Shown in pieces: positions 53,270 to 61,522 of a stretch of DNA of 64,000 bases; the stretch's first letter is position 1, and each line of letters starts with the position of its first letter. The position numbers and the translations under genes were made by a program. The notes below the pieces were generated by a model that ran no database searches, had not been told where the DNA came from, and saw only the letters and a list, made by a program, of their open reading frames with translations. The DNA comes from Domibacillus iocasae (GTDB lineage Bacteria; Bacillota; Bacilli; Bacillales; Domibacillaceae), in the NCBI RefSeq assembly GCF_001750285.1, contig NZ_MAMP01000002.1, positions 62,001 through 126,000 on the forward strand. The letters run 5' to 3'.

Positions 53270-53305
53270 AATTGGCACAGTGCTGATTTTTTCGTGGCTT
53301 TTTTT
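53260..53305 (+). terminator. Riboswitch expression platform: terminator sharing the P1 3' strand
   Basis: ACGAAAAAAT (53263-53272) pairs perfectly with ATTTTTTCGT (53286-53295), extended outward by GCU-GGC pairing, then seven T. The left arm uses the P1 3' strand and the ligand-contacting C, so aptamer and terminator exclude each other. Ligand should stabilise P1 and prevent termination (ON), as in the adenine pbuE switch. Confidence 0.8.
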
Positions 53306-53324
53306 AATGAACTGGAGGAATAAA

Positions 53325-54662
53325 ATGAGCAGATTATTAATTAAAAATGCGCAAATTGTAACGATGAACACAAAGGAAGAAATTATTAAAGGAGACCTTT
53401 TAATTAAAGAAGACCGGATAGAATCAATTGGGCTTTCTCTCAAGGAGACTATAGCTGACCGCGTCATTGATGCATCCGGGCGGACTATTATTCCCGGGTT
53501 TGTTCAAACACACATTCACTTATGCCAGACACTGTTTCGTGGAAAAGGGGATGACCTTGAATTGATGGATTGGCTGAAAAAACGGATTTGGCCGCTTGAA
53601 GCGTCCCATGATGAAGAATCCATTTATTATTCCGCCATGCTCGGAATCGGTGAACTGCTGCAAAGCGGCACAACGACAATTGTGGATATGGAAACAGTCA
53701 GCCATACGGATTACGCTTTTCGCGCTATTGCCGAAAGCGGTATCCGCGCCATATCCGGCAAAGTGATGATGGATAAAGGCAACGAGGTGCCAGTTGGACT
53801 GCAGGAAAAAACAGCGGAATCCATTCAGGAAAGTGTCGATTTACTGGAGAAATGGCATATGTATGACAGCGGACGCATTCAATACGCTTTTTCACCTCGA
53901 TTTGTCGTTTCCTGTACAGAAGAATTGTTAAGAGAAGTGCAGAAACTGTCCACTCACTACAACGTAAAAGTGCATACACACGCTTCTGAAAACAAAGGGG
54001 AAATTGCCATTGTTGAGCAGGAAACGGGGATGCGAAACGTCGTCTACCTTGATCACCTCGGTCTTGCCAACGAGCGGCTCATTTTAGCCCACTGCATTTG
54101 GCTTGATGAACAAGAAAAACAGATCATTAAAGAGCGCGGCGTCCACGTCAGCCACTGTCCAGGCTCGAATTTAAAGCTCGCTTCCGGTGTCGCCGACGTT
54201 CCAGGGCTGCTCGATGCCGGATCATCGGTTAGCCTCGGTGCGGACGGGGCCCCGTGCAACAACAATTTGGATATGTTCAACGAAATGCGTCTCGCCGCTC
54301 TTATTCAAAAGCCGATTCACGGACCGACCAGCATGAACGCCCGCACCGTTTTTAAAATGGCGACAATCGGCGGCGCCCGCGCTGTCGGGATGGATCACGA
54401 AATCGGCAGCATTGAAATCGGCAAAAAAGCGGACTTGGCGATTTTAAACTTAAATCATTTCCATACATTTCCCTCCTACGATGTCGATCCCATTTCACGC
54501 ATCGTTTATTCCGCCACTCGAGCCGATGTGGAGACGACGATCGTCAACGGCAGGATTGTGATGGAAAAAGGTCTTATGAAAACAGTTGACAAAGAAACTG
54601 TACTGAAAGAAGCAGATGCATCAATTAAACGACTGCTCAGTCGGACAGCTATCGTCAGTTAA
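53325..54662 (+). CDS. TrzA/MtaD-type amidohydrolase, probable purine deaminase
   Basis: 445 residues, metal-dependent deaminase of the amidohydrolase superfamily. Metal ligands: HIH in IPGFVQTHIHLCQTLFRGKGDDLELMDWL, His in VKVHTHASENKGE, His of LILAHCIWL, and Asp in SLGADGAPCNNN. Close relatives are annotated as 5'-deoxyadenosine, 5'-methylthioadenosine or guanine/8-oxoguanine deaminases. The guanine-class riboswitch and TnrA box upstream favour guanine or a related 6-oxopurine feeding xanthine to PucCDE. The frame extends to 53280, but that start lies in the terminator; the ATG at 53325 follows CTGGAGGAATAAA. Confidence 0.85.
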   Translation: MSRLLIKNAQIVTMNTKEEIIKGDLLIKEDRIESIGLSLKETIADRVIDASGRTIIPGFVQTHIHLCQTLFRGKGDDLELMDWLKKRIWPLEASHDEESIYYSAMLGIGELLQSGTTTIVDMETVSHTDYAFRAIAESGIRAISGKVMMDKGNEVPVGLQEKTAESIQESVDLLEKWHMYDSGRIQYAFSPRFVVSCTEELLREVQKLSTHYNVKVHTHASENKGEIAIVEQETGMRNVVYLDHLGLANERLILAHCIWLDEQEKQIIKERGVHVSHCPGSNLKLASGVADVPGLLDAGSSVSLGADGAPCNNNLDMFNEMRLAALIQKPIHGPTSMNARTVFKMATIGGARAVGMDHEIGSIEIGKKADLAILNLNHFHTFPSYDVDPISRIVYSATRADVETTIVNGRIVMEKGLMKTVDKETVLKEADASIKRLLSRTAIVS

Positions 54663-54746
54663 ACTATCCAAAAAAAGGCGGTCCCATCTCATTGGCAGGC
54701 TCACCTTTTCTTTATTAAAGATGTTTTTCATTGTTGAATTGTTTTG

Positions 54747-54815
54747 TAACGCCGATACTATTTTTTACCGGCGTTAGCATGATTTATTCCGGCGCTATTC
54801 GTATTTTTTCCGGAC
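54747..54815. repeat. Intergenic repeat R3
   Basis: TAACGCCG (plus) faces CGGCGTTA across 14 bases, then inverted copies TTATTCCGGCGCTATT and TTTTTTCCGG at about 21-base steps. It lies in the convergent gap between the deaminase and alpha-glucosidase genes. Confidence 0.6.
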
Positions 54816-54827
54816 CTGCACATAAAA

Positions 54828-54860
54828 AAACGGCTCAAACAGTAAAGGTTTGAGCCGTTT
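54828..54860 (-). terminator. Terminator of the alpha-glucosidase gene
   Basis: AAACGGCTCAAAC/GTTTGAGCCGTTT, a 13-bp perfect stem, 7-base loop, with T-run on the minus strand. Confidence 0.85.
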
Positions 54861-54864
54861 CAAA

Positions 54865-56529
54865 TTATAATTTATAAACCCGCGCTTCGTATGGATTTAA
54901 GATGAGTTCACCCGGCGGATTTTCTTCCGGCACTGTATAGTTGTGCAGCATTAAATGAGCAAAATCATACGCGATACCGTCCAATTTCCGAACCGGAACC
55001 GGCTGATCCGATAAGTTGCTGAGTACGATCACTTTTTCACTGCCAAGCTTCCGCGTATACGCAAACAAACGCGTATCTTCTTCCAAGACTATATCGTATG
55101 TGCCATATGTGAAAATATCATTCTCTTTTTTCATTTTGATCATTTTTTTATAAAAGTTCAAAATTGAGCCTTCGCTTTGCAGCTGGGCCTCGACGTTAAT
55201 ATTCTTATAATTTTCATTTAATTTAATCCATGGCCTGCCTGTTGTAAAACCGGCATTTTCTTCGGCGGACCATTGCATCGGCGTGCGTGAGTTGTCACGG
55301 CTTGAATGCCAAATGATTTCCATCATTTCATCATGGTGAATCCCGGCACCGATACCAAGGCGATACATGTTTTTCGTCCGGACATCATTGTAATCGTTAA
55401 TATCTTCGTACTTCACATTTGTCATGCCGATTTCCTGACCTTGATAAATGAACGGTGTCCCCTGCATTAAGAAATAAACCGCTGCAAAAGCTGTTGCACT
55501 TTCACACCAATACTCACGGTCGTTCCCCCACGTAGACACGACGCGCGCTTTGTCATGGTTTTCAATAAAAAGCGCGTTCCACCCTTTGTTTTCGAGAGCT
55601 TTTTGCCACTTCGTCATCACTTCTTTATAGCCTGGAATATCGAGACCCGTTTTCGTTTCCGCATTCCACAGTTCAAGGTGTTCAAATTGAAAAATCATGT
55701 TGAACTTTCCTTTTTCCTCGTCCACCCATTCATCAACGTCATCCGCTGTTACACCATTCGCTTCACCGACAGTCATAATATCATACTTCGCAAATGTTTC
55801 AGCTTTTAATTCTTCAAGAAGGGGCTGAATGCCTTTTACGTTCATATGGTGGTCAAAAGACGGAACATATTTGAGCTCATTTGGATTTGGCATATCAATT
55901 AAGCCTTCTACCTTTTTAATGTGGCTGATCGCATCCACGCGGAAGCCATCGATGCCTTTATCCAGCCACCAATTGACCGTTTCGTATAGTGCCTGGCGCA
56001 CATCCGGGTTCTCCCAGTTTAAATCCGGCTGCTTTTTTGAGAAAAGATGCAGGAAAAACTGCTCGGTCGTCTGATCATATTCCCAAGCCGAGTCTCCGAA
56101 AATACTTTCCCAGTTGTTCGGCTCTGCACCATTTTTCCCATCACGCCAAATGTACCAGTCACGTTTTGGATTGTCTTTAGACGAACGTGATTCAATAAAC
56201 CATGGATGTTCATCACTTGTATGATTGATGACGAGGTCAAGAATGAGTTTCATGCCGCGCACATGCACTTCCTTTAAGAGTTCGTCAAAATCCTCCATCG
56301 TCCCAAATTCATCCATAATTTCCTTGTAATCGCTAATATCATAGCCGTTGTCATCGTTCGGTGATTCAAACATTGGGCAAATCCAAATAACATCAATGCC
56401 AAGGTCTTTTAAGTAATCAAGCTTCGAAATCACCCCTTGAATATCTCCAATGCCATCTCCGTTTGAATCCATAAAGCTGCGCGGGTAAATTTGATACGCG
56501 ACCGCTTCTTTCCACCATACTTTGTTCAT
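54865..56529 (-). CDS. malL: GH13 alpha-glucosidase (MalL family, probably alpha-1,4-preferring)
   Basis: 554 residues, a cytosolic oligo-1,6-/alpha-glucosidase of GH13. Catalytic residues are Asp199 (GFRVDAISH), Glu256 (VGEANGV) and Asp326 (IENHDKARV). Residue 200 after the nucleophile is Ala. In this family Val at this place is linked to alpha-1,6 activity, while Ala or Thr favours alpha-1,4 maltase activity, so a maltase-type enzyme is likely. No signal peptide. It stands alone; LacI-type operator-like sequences and a dead AraC gene lie upstream. Confidence 0.92.
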   Translation of the reverse strand: MNKVWWKEAVAYQIYPRSFMDSNGDGIGDIQGVISKLDYLKDLGIDVIWICPMFESPNDDNGYDISDYKEIMDEFGTMEDFDELLKEVHVRGMKLILDLVINHTSDEHPWFIESRSSKDNPKRDWYIWRDGKNGAEPNNWESIFGDSAWEYDQTTEQFFLHLFSKKQPDLNWENPDVRQALYETVNWWLDKGIDGFRVDAISHIKKVEGLIDMPNPNELKYVPSFDHHMNVKGIQPLLEELKAETFAKYDIMTVGEANGVTADDVDEWVDEEKGKFNMIFQFEHLELWNAETKTGLDIPGYKEVMTKWQKALENKGWNALFIENHDKARVVSTWGNDREYWCESATAFAAVYFLMQGTPFIYQGQEIGMTNVKYEDINDYNDVRTKNMYRLGIGAGIHHDEMMEIIWHSSRDNSRTPMQWSAEENAGFTTGRPWIKLNENYKNINVEAQLQSEGSILNFYKKMIKMKKENDIFTYGTYDIVLEEDTRLFAYTRKLGSEKVIVLSNLSDQPVPVRKLDGIAYDFAHLMLHNYTVPEENPPGELILNPYEARVYKL

Positions 56530-56970
56530 AAAGCGTCCCCCAAGTCTTCTAGAATATTTCCTACGTGTATTTTAGCACGGAATGCAAAAAAAGAATGCGA
56601 AGGCTGAAAGTTTCTCTCATGACCTTTTCCGTCTGCGCTTCATGCGTACAAGCATTTTTCAGTTATTCAACATGACTTAATATAAACATGAAAAATACTT
56701 GTGCAATCGTTTTCTCTAAAACATTCATTTTCATGATTTAAGAAAAATAATTTTTATACTGATTCCCATTTTTAAATTTTTAAAACAAAAACGCCCTCTT
56801 TATTAAAAGTTTTTCACACTCACCCCTACCAAATGAAAGCGGGTGTATGAGAATAAAATTTACGCAAACGATTTTTTAAATATTTTTTAAAAAATTAACT
56901 TTTAGCAAAATGAAAACATATACGATTTTGCTATTAAGTCTAAAAGCTGATAATCCAACGACATCGAATA
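56530..56970. other. AT-rich control region before the alpha-glucosidase gene
   Basis: It holds two sequences like LacI-family operators or cre sites: TGCAATCGTTTTCT (56702-56715) and GCAAACGATTTTTT (56864-56877). CcpA or a MalR-like repressor are candidates. Nothing else recognisable. Confidence 0.35.
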
Positions 56971-57720
56971 TTCAAGTGTGTGGATATGCGTAACTTACAC
57001 AACGTCTATACGCCCAGAGTGCATATTTCGCTGCCTGCCGCCTGTGTGGCAAAGATCAATAAGTGGATGTAGGAAAGTAAGCAGGGTAATCGCGTTCATG
57101 GTTCATCCGGAAGACCCTTACTCATTACGAACTGTTTATTAAAGAAAACCAGGAGAGCGGTGACTACTACCTGATTTGTGACGGCAGCTGGATCAATGAA
57201 TGGTGAACTCAGTCCCAAAAGCCGGTCTGGTCTCATATTGGTGTCTATGAAAACGTGCTCTCCTTATGGCGCAGCATTATTATCGAAGAACGCCGGCCCG
57301 CTTTGAGTAAAAGCAAGGAACTTTCCTATACTCTTCCCTAGTCTTTATGCTTTTATATTGAGCGGGCCGCCAACGAAACAGGCACCGATTTAATGCGGCC
57401 GTATGATGCGTTATATTGTAGAACATGCTCTCAGTACATTTAAAATAGAGGACGTCGCGCTTCATGCCGGGTTGAGCGTATCGCGTTCTATTCATCTTTT
57501 TAAAAGCAGTACCCATAAAACAATGTTTGAATACACGCATGAAATACGGCTGTCCTCTGCCATTGACCGAATGACCGGCATGAAGATGACCCTTGAACAT
57601 ATCGCGGAAAAATGTGGATTTGGTTCTTATCCTTATTTTCATAAAGTTTTTAAAAAGAAATACGTCATGTCACCCGGCGTTTACCGGCGGACCGGCTCCC
57701 AAAGACCAAAAAGCCGCTTC
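56971..57720 (+). pseudogene. Decayed AraC-family regulator
   Basis: The first part of an AraC-type sensor domain can be read in several frames with stops (NVYTPRVHISLPAACVAKIN, then RKTLTHYELFIKENQ and CDGSWINEW). From 57403 an open frame encodes the two helix-turn-helix motifs: IEDVALHAGLSVSRSIHLFK and HIAEKCGFGSYPYFHKVFKK, ending SPGVYRR. At least three stops or frame changes interrupt the gene, so it is dead as a full regulator; the HTH part might still be translated. It lies between malL and glgC. Confidence 0.7.
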
Positions 57721-58909
57721 AGGAATTGGATATCTGAGCAGCTTTCCTATCCAATTCCACCATCGTTTTTTCTTCTCTATAAACTTTTAAAAAATCCTCC
57801 GTAATCAGCAGCACATTTTCCGAGTTGTTGTAAATGATCGTATTCTCCGGCACATGAACGTTTTCTACCACGATGGCCTGCTCAATGTATGAACCGGTTC
57901 CAATTTTTGCATTCGGCATGATCACGGAATCTTTAATGAAAGCATTTTTCGCTACTTTTACGCCTTGTGATAAAACAGAATGCTGAATTTCTCCATCAAC
58001 GAGGCAGCCTTCATTGATAATAGAACGTTTAACAACGGCGTTTTGTCCCATCACTTGCGGTGGAAAGTTTTCGTTCACTGAAAAAATGCGCCAGGAATAG
58101 TCGTACAAGTCCAATTGATGGTCACTTTCCAATAAGTCCATATTCGCTTCCCACAAGCTTTTGACCGTTCCGACATCTTTCCAGTAGCCTTTAAACGGAT
58201 ACGCAGCCAGTTTTTGTTGATCCGCAAGCATGGCAGGTATTATATCGTTTCCGAAATCATTTGAAGAATCCGGATTGTTCGCATCCTGCTCTAAATATTT
58301 TTTCAAAACGGACCATTTAAAGATGTAAATACCCATGGAGGCAAGGTTGCTTTCTGGATGATCCGGCTTTTCATCAAACCGCGTGACATTATTCAATTCA
58401 TCGATATTCATGATACCGAACCGGTTCGCTTCCTCCCATGGAACTTCAATAACAGAAATGGTCGCATCGGCTTCTTTTTCAATATGATATTGAAGCATTA
58501 AGTTGTAGTCCATTTTGTAAATGTGGTCGCCTGACAAGATCAAGACGTTTGCAGGCTCATACTGCTTGAGATAATGAAGGTTTTGATAAATGGCACTGGC
58601 CGTTCCAGTATACCAATTGACGTCTGAAGCGCTTGCATATGGCGGGAGAACAGTAACGCCGCCTTTATGGCGATCAAGATCCCACGCGCTTCCGTTTCCG
58701 ATATATGTATTTAAAACAAGCGGCTGGTATTGCGTTAACACACCGACCGTATGTATGCCGGAATTGGCACAATTAGAAAGAGGAAAATCAACAATGCGGT
58801 ATTTCCCGCCAAACGGTACGGCTGGTTTCGCCACGTTTTCCGTTAATTCTTTTAACCTGCTTCCTTTGCCGCCCGCTAAGAGCATTGCTACGCATTGTTT
58901 TTTTGCCAT
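57719..58909 (-). CDS. glgC: Glucose-1-phosphate adenylyltransferase
   Basis: 396 residues. It forms ADP-glucose for glycogen synthesis. The N-terminal [35 protein letters not shown] holds the nucleotide loop and allosteric Lys/Arg region. [16 protein letters not shown] and [19 protein letters not shown] (written with D at the start of the loop in this protein) form the sugar-phosphate site, and a left-handed beta-helix closes the C-terminus. Usually glgC is in a glgBCDAP operon; here it is alone, flanked by an AraC pseudogene and a GH13 remnant. AAGGAG precedes the ATG. Confidence 0.94.
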   Translation of the reverse strand: MAKKQCVAMLLAGGKGSRLKELTENVAKPAVPFGGKYRIVDFPLSNCANSGIHTVGVLTQYQPLVLNTYIGNGSAWDLDRHKGGVTVLPPYASASDVNWYTGTASAIYQNLHYLKQYEPANVLILSGDHIYKMDYNLMLQYHIEKEADATISVIEVPWEEANRFGIMNIDELNNVTRFDEKPDHPESNLASMGIYIFKWSVLKKYLEQDANNPDSSNDFGNDIIPAMLADQQKLAAYPFKGYWKDVGTVKSLWEANMDLLESDHQLDLYDYSWRIFSVNENFPPQVMGQNAVVKRSIINEGCLVDGEIQHSVLSQGVKVAKNAFIKDSVIMPNAKIGTGSYIEQAIVVENVHVPENTIIYNNSENVLLITEDFLKVYREEKTMVELDRKAAQISNS

Positions 58910-58951
58910 TCTTTGTTCTCCTTTTCCTTTTATTGTGATGAGCTTTTCTTG

Positions 58952-59170
58952 TTATTGAATGACTGAGTATATTCTTGCTTTATATAGATGAAGTAACTCT
59001 CTTGTAGTCAATTCTTCCGTATACGGATACTTGCTAAAAGCAGCTGTTTTTCTCTTTTTGGAAGAGATAATGTTATCACGGTTTTATTATCACTATAATT
59101 TAGTATGATCAGCCATATTGTGCCCTCATTTTTCCGTGTATACACATATATAATGGCTCTTTTCTTTAGA
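58952..59170 (-). pseudogene. C-terminal remnant of a second GH13 glucosidase
   Basis: Minus-strand reading gives YVYTRKNEGTIWLIILNYSD, matching the MalL end region (FAYTRKLGSEKVIVLSNLSD). After a frameshift comes SKYPYTEELTTRELLHLYKA then RIY, which matches the ..P..A.VY end of GH13 enzymes. The rest of the gene is missing. A weak hairpin (59194-59218) follows. The remaining gap to 59370 is AT-rich without recognisable features. Confidence 0.55.
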
Positions 59171-59370
59171 TATTTTTCTAAAAAAAGGCAAATAAAAAAG
59201 CCCAAATAGGGCCTTTTTAAATTCTCCACTATTCAGGATACAGTTCATATAAAAGATTTATTTTTTACAACTTTTATTTTTCTCCTTTAAATACAATTGG
59301 TATAACCGTTTTAATATAGTGAATATTTAAATGAATGTGCTGCTCCGCCTTCCTGTCAAAAAAGAGTATA

Positions 59371-60606
59371 TTATTTGTTCATCATTTCCCGTCCGATCCT
59401 TCTTTCCTGCAATATCTTATAGTTTTTTTCCGCCTGTTTCATAAGGGAATAGTATCGAGATTCAAGCTGCTTCTCTGCTTCTTCGATTGTAAGGCCAGGT
59501 GTCCATATTTCCTGTGGTTCTTCTACTGCTATCTCCAGGGGAGCAGCATCACTTGACTTGTCTATTGTTGAATCCGTATCCTTTTCTGCTTTGCTTGTTT
59601 TCACTCTTTTTCTTGCTTGGCTTTTTTGGGCGTGCTTTTGATTAATTGAAGAATTTTCTAAGGAGTCGTTGATAACTTTATTTCTTGGTTTAGCAAAAGG
59701 TTTACTCGTAATATGCTTATAAGAATCGGTTTCGACTTTTTCGGCAGCTGGTATTGGCTGAGTCAACTGCTCTATTTGGTTATGGTCAAATGATATATTT
59801 CCCTTTTTTTCATCGTACTGTTTGCTTAATTTTTCGTCCTCATAATCAGCAGAAACAGTTGTTGTTGTATTTTCCTCAGTCACTGCTTCCTTGTCGATCT
59901 CAACAGTAATTTGGGAACTTTCAAGATTTTGTGCGTCTTTTATTTGTTTTGAGGGCTCCTTTACCTGTTTTTCCACTTCTTTTTCCATTGTACCTTTCAA
60001 GAAAGCTTCATTTTCACTCCTCTCATCTTTTGCTTCTATCTGAGTGGGAGGTTCTTTTTCACCATGCTGATCCGCTCCTGTATCTTTCGAAGACGCTTCA
60101 TTTTCACTCCTCTCATCCTTTGCTTCTATCTGAGAGGAAGATTCTTTTTCACCATGCTGATCCCTTCCTTTAACGCCAGCAAATTCATACACACCTGGAA
60201 ATATGTTAATAATACTTGCATTTTGCATAATAATTGTTTCTTCTTCACTAATTAAAATAAGGTGATCATCAAAAACTCTGCTTAGAAAGCCTGTGATAAG
60301 CTGATCATTATAGCAATTGACCGTTACCCAGCTGTACTTGCACTGCTCCAAAATTTCATGAAGCTGTTCTGTCTGTAAATAATCCTGTCTAACCGTGTTT
60401 GCCTGCAAATCTTTCACATTTTTTGAAACTGATTTTATTTGCGCAAGTTGATAGTAAATGTATTTTCCTTCTGTATTCTGTAAAATTAAATAATCTTTCT
60501 TAACATCGACTATTGTTCCTTTCATTAATGTCCCATCGTGTGAAAAGACGCCTACTGAATAGCCGATAAACGATTTAAGTGTATCTGAAAAAAAAGGGTT
60601 TGACAT
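59371..60606 (-). CDS. CotB-like spore coat protein
   Basis: 411 residues. The N-terminal part (about 1-145) has two Sm-like CotB modules: SVGVFSHDGTLMKGTIVDVK..LILQN.EGKYIYYQLAQIKSVSK and YSWVTVNCYNDQLITGFLSRVFDDHLILISEEETIIM. The C-terminal half is low-complexity, highly charged, with a 30-residue tandem repeat, as expected for a coat protein that is processed or phosphorylated. The frame opens at 60624, but the ATG at 60606 has AGGGGGAT just upstream. The next gene upstream is a shorter relative with similar modules. Confidence 0.75.
   Translation of the reverse strand: MSNPFFSDTLKSFIGYSVGVFSHDGTLMKGTIVDVKKDYLILQNTEGKYIYYQLAQIKSVSKNVKDLQANTVRQDYLQTEQLHEILEQCKYSWVTVNCYNDQLITGFLSRVFDDHLILISEEETIIMQNASIINIFPGVYEFAGVKGRDQHGEKESSSQIEAKDERSENEASSKDTGADQHGEKEPPTQIEAKDERSENEAFLKGTMEKEVEKQVKEPSKQIKDAQNLESSQITVEIDKEAVTEENTTTTVSADYEDEKLSKQYDEKKGNISFDHNQIEQLTQPIPAAEKVETDSYKHITSKPFAKPRNKVINDSLENSSINQKHAQKSQARKRVKTSKAEKDTDSTIDKSSDAAPLEIAVEEPQEIWTPGLTIEEAEKQLESRYYSLMKQAEKNYKILQERRIGREMMNK
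60005..60163 (-). repeat. Tandem 90-bp repeat within the CotB-like gene
   Basis: Two copies of a 69-base core (60005-60073 and 60095-60163), 65 of 69 identical, spaced by 90 bases. They encode DQHGEKE..(S/T)QIEAKDERSENEA twice. Confidence 0.85.
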
Positions 60607-60743
60607 TTCCCATCCCCCTCGCATAAACTGAAACTTTTTTTATTCATAAGGGCCCCTTGGAAAAAGAAAATACGCAGAATCACTTATTCCCTTTCTCATC
60701 AAAAAGAGAATCCTTTTTTCTAGTGAACATACCTGAAAGTAAA

Positions 60744-61220
60744 TTATTTGCTTTCTGTTTTTTCAGTTTCTTCCTTTTTTTCTTTCTCCCACTCCTCAAT
60801 TTTTAAATCATATCCGATGTTTTTAATGTGGAACGTTGATGCACGAACAACTTCTTCATTACTAATAATTGTGACATAATCGTCATTACAGTCATCAAGG
60901 ACCCCTTCATATTTCTCATATCCACCCTGGTTGATCGTCACCCATTTGTATTTTAAATTGTTTAAGACTTCTGTAAATACTTTTCCGCCTGTATACATAT
61001 AATCTTTAGGATTGAGGAGATCGAATTCGAGTCCTTTCTTTGTTTTGTCCGTTAAGCTTTTAACGTGATGACCTTTATAGTAAAGAACACCATCTTCTTT
61101 AGTAAGAAGCACAAAGTAATCTTCCTCTGCTGCCAGCAATTGTCCGACCCTAGGGTCATCTCCGCTGCAATTAACTTTGACTACTTTACCAACTAATGAC
61201 CTTAGAATTTCATTATTCAT
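60744..61220 (-). CDS. Short CotB-like spore coat protein
   Basis: 158 residues. VGKVVKVNCSGDDPRVGQLLAAEEDYFVLLTKEDGVLYYKGHHVKSL is the first CotB module, and YKWVTINQGGYEKYEGVLDDCNDDYVTIISNEEVVRASTFHIKNI the second, closely matching B. subtilis CotB motifs (KWVSINRGGPE). It ends in a Lys/Glu-rich tail. AGGAGGAG lies before the ATG. A SigK-like promoter 33 bases upstream supports mother-cell expression late in sporulation. The longer CotB-like gene follows after 137 bases. Confidence 0.78.
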   Translation of the reverse strand: MNNEILRSLVGKVVKVNCSGDDPRVGQLLAAEEDYFVLLTKEDGVLYYKGHHVKSLTDKTKKGLEFDLLNPKDYMYTGGKVFTEVLNNLKYKWVTINQGGYEKYEGVLDDCNDDYVTIISNEEVVRASTFHIKNIGYDLKIEEWEKEKKEETEKTESK

Positions 61221-61252
61221 CGATCTTCTCCTCCTGATTAGACAGTCCTTTT

Positions 61253-61279
61253 AATTATATGCAGAAAGAGGGATAAGGT
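61253..61279 (-). promoter_or_regulatory. SigK-like promoter of the short coat gene
   Basis: On the minus strand AC(C) is followed after 16 bases by CATATAATT, close to the SigK consensus mACm-N16-CATAnnnTA (one mismatch). The predicted start is about 25 bases before the coat-gene ATG. Confidence 0.5.
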
Positions 61280-61394
61280 ACTGCTTCATTAATCAGGTAT
61301 TCTGTTTTTTATATATTTAGATAGACCGCCAAAATATTGCGTATTTTGACAACACATACTTTGCACGTTCCTGTTTATGCTGCAGAATCACTGA

Positions 61395-61415
61395 TTATCC
61401 ACACAGATATCCACA
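61395..61415. promoter_or_regulatory. Pair of DnaA-box-like sequences
   Basis: TTATCCACA (61395-61403) is a perfect DnaA box. ATATCCACA (61407-61415) is one mismatch away, 12 bases downstream in the same orientation. They lie in the 300-base gap between the coat gene and the MurE paralogue. The rest of the gap contains only the terminator and coat promoter. Confidence 0.5.
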
Positions 61416-61473
61416 ATGAAGAAAAGATCAATTAAGACCATCCGCTGCTTTTTAATAAGCGCTTTATCTAATT

Positions 61474-61522
61474 AAAAAGCCCGTTTTGAATCAAAGAGAG
61501 TTGGATTCAAAACGGGCTTTTT
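61474..61522 (-). terminator. Terminator of the MurE-paralogue gene
   Basis: AAAAAGCCCGTTTTGAATC/GATTCAAAACGGGCTTTTT, a 19-bp perfect stem with an 11-base loop; its outer edge overlaps the stop codon. Confidence 0.9.

Noticed and set aside
57280-57642. Minus-strand 120-codon frame over the AraC remnant
   Set aside because: Opposite strand clearly encodes AraC helix-turn-helix motifs; this frame has no family resemblance.
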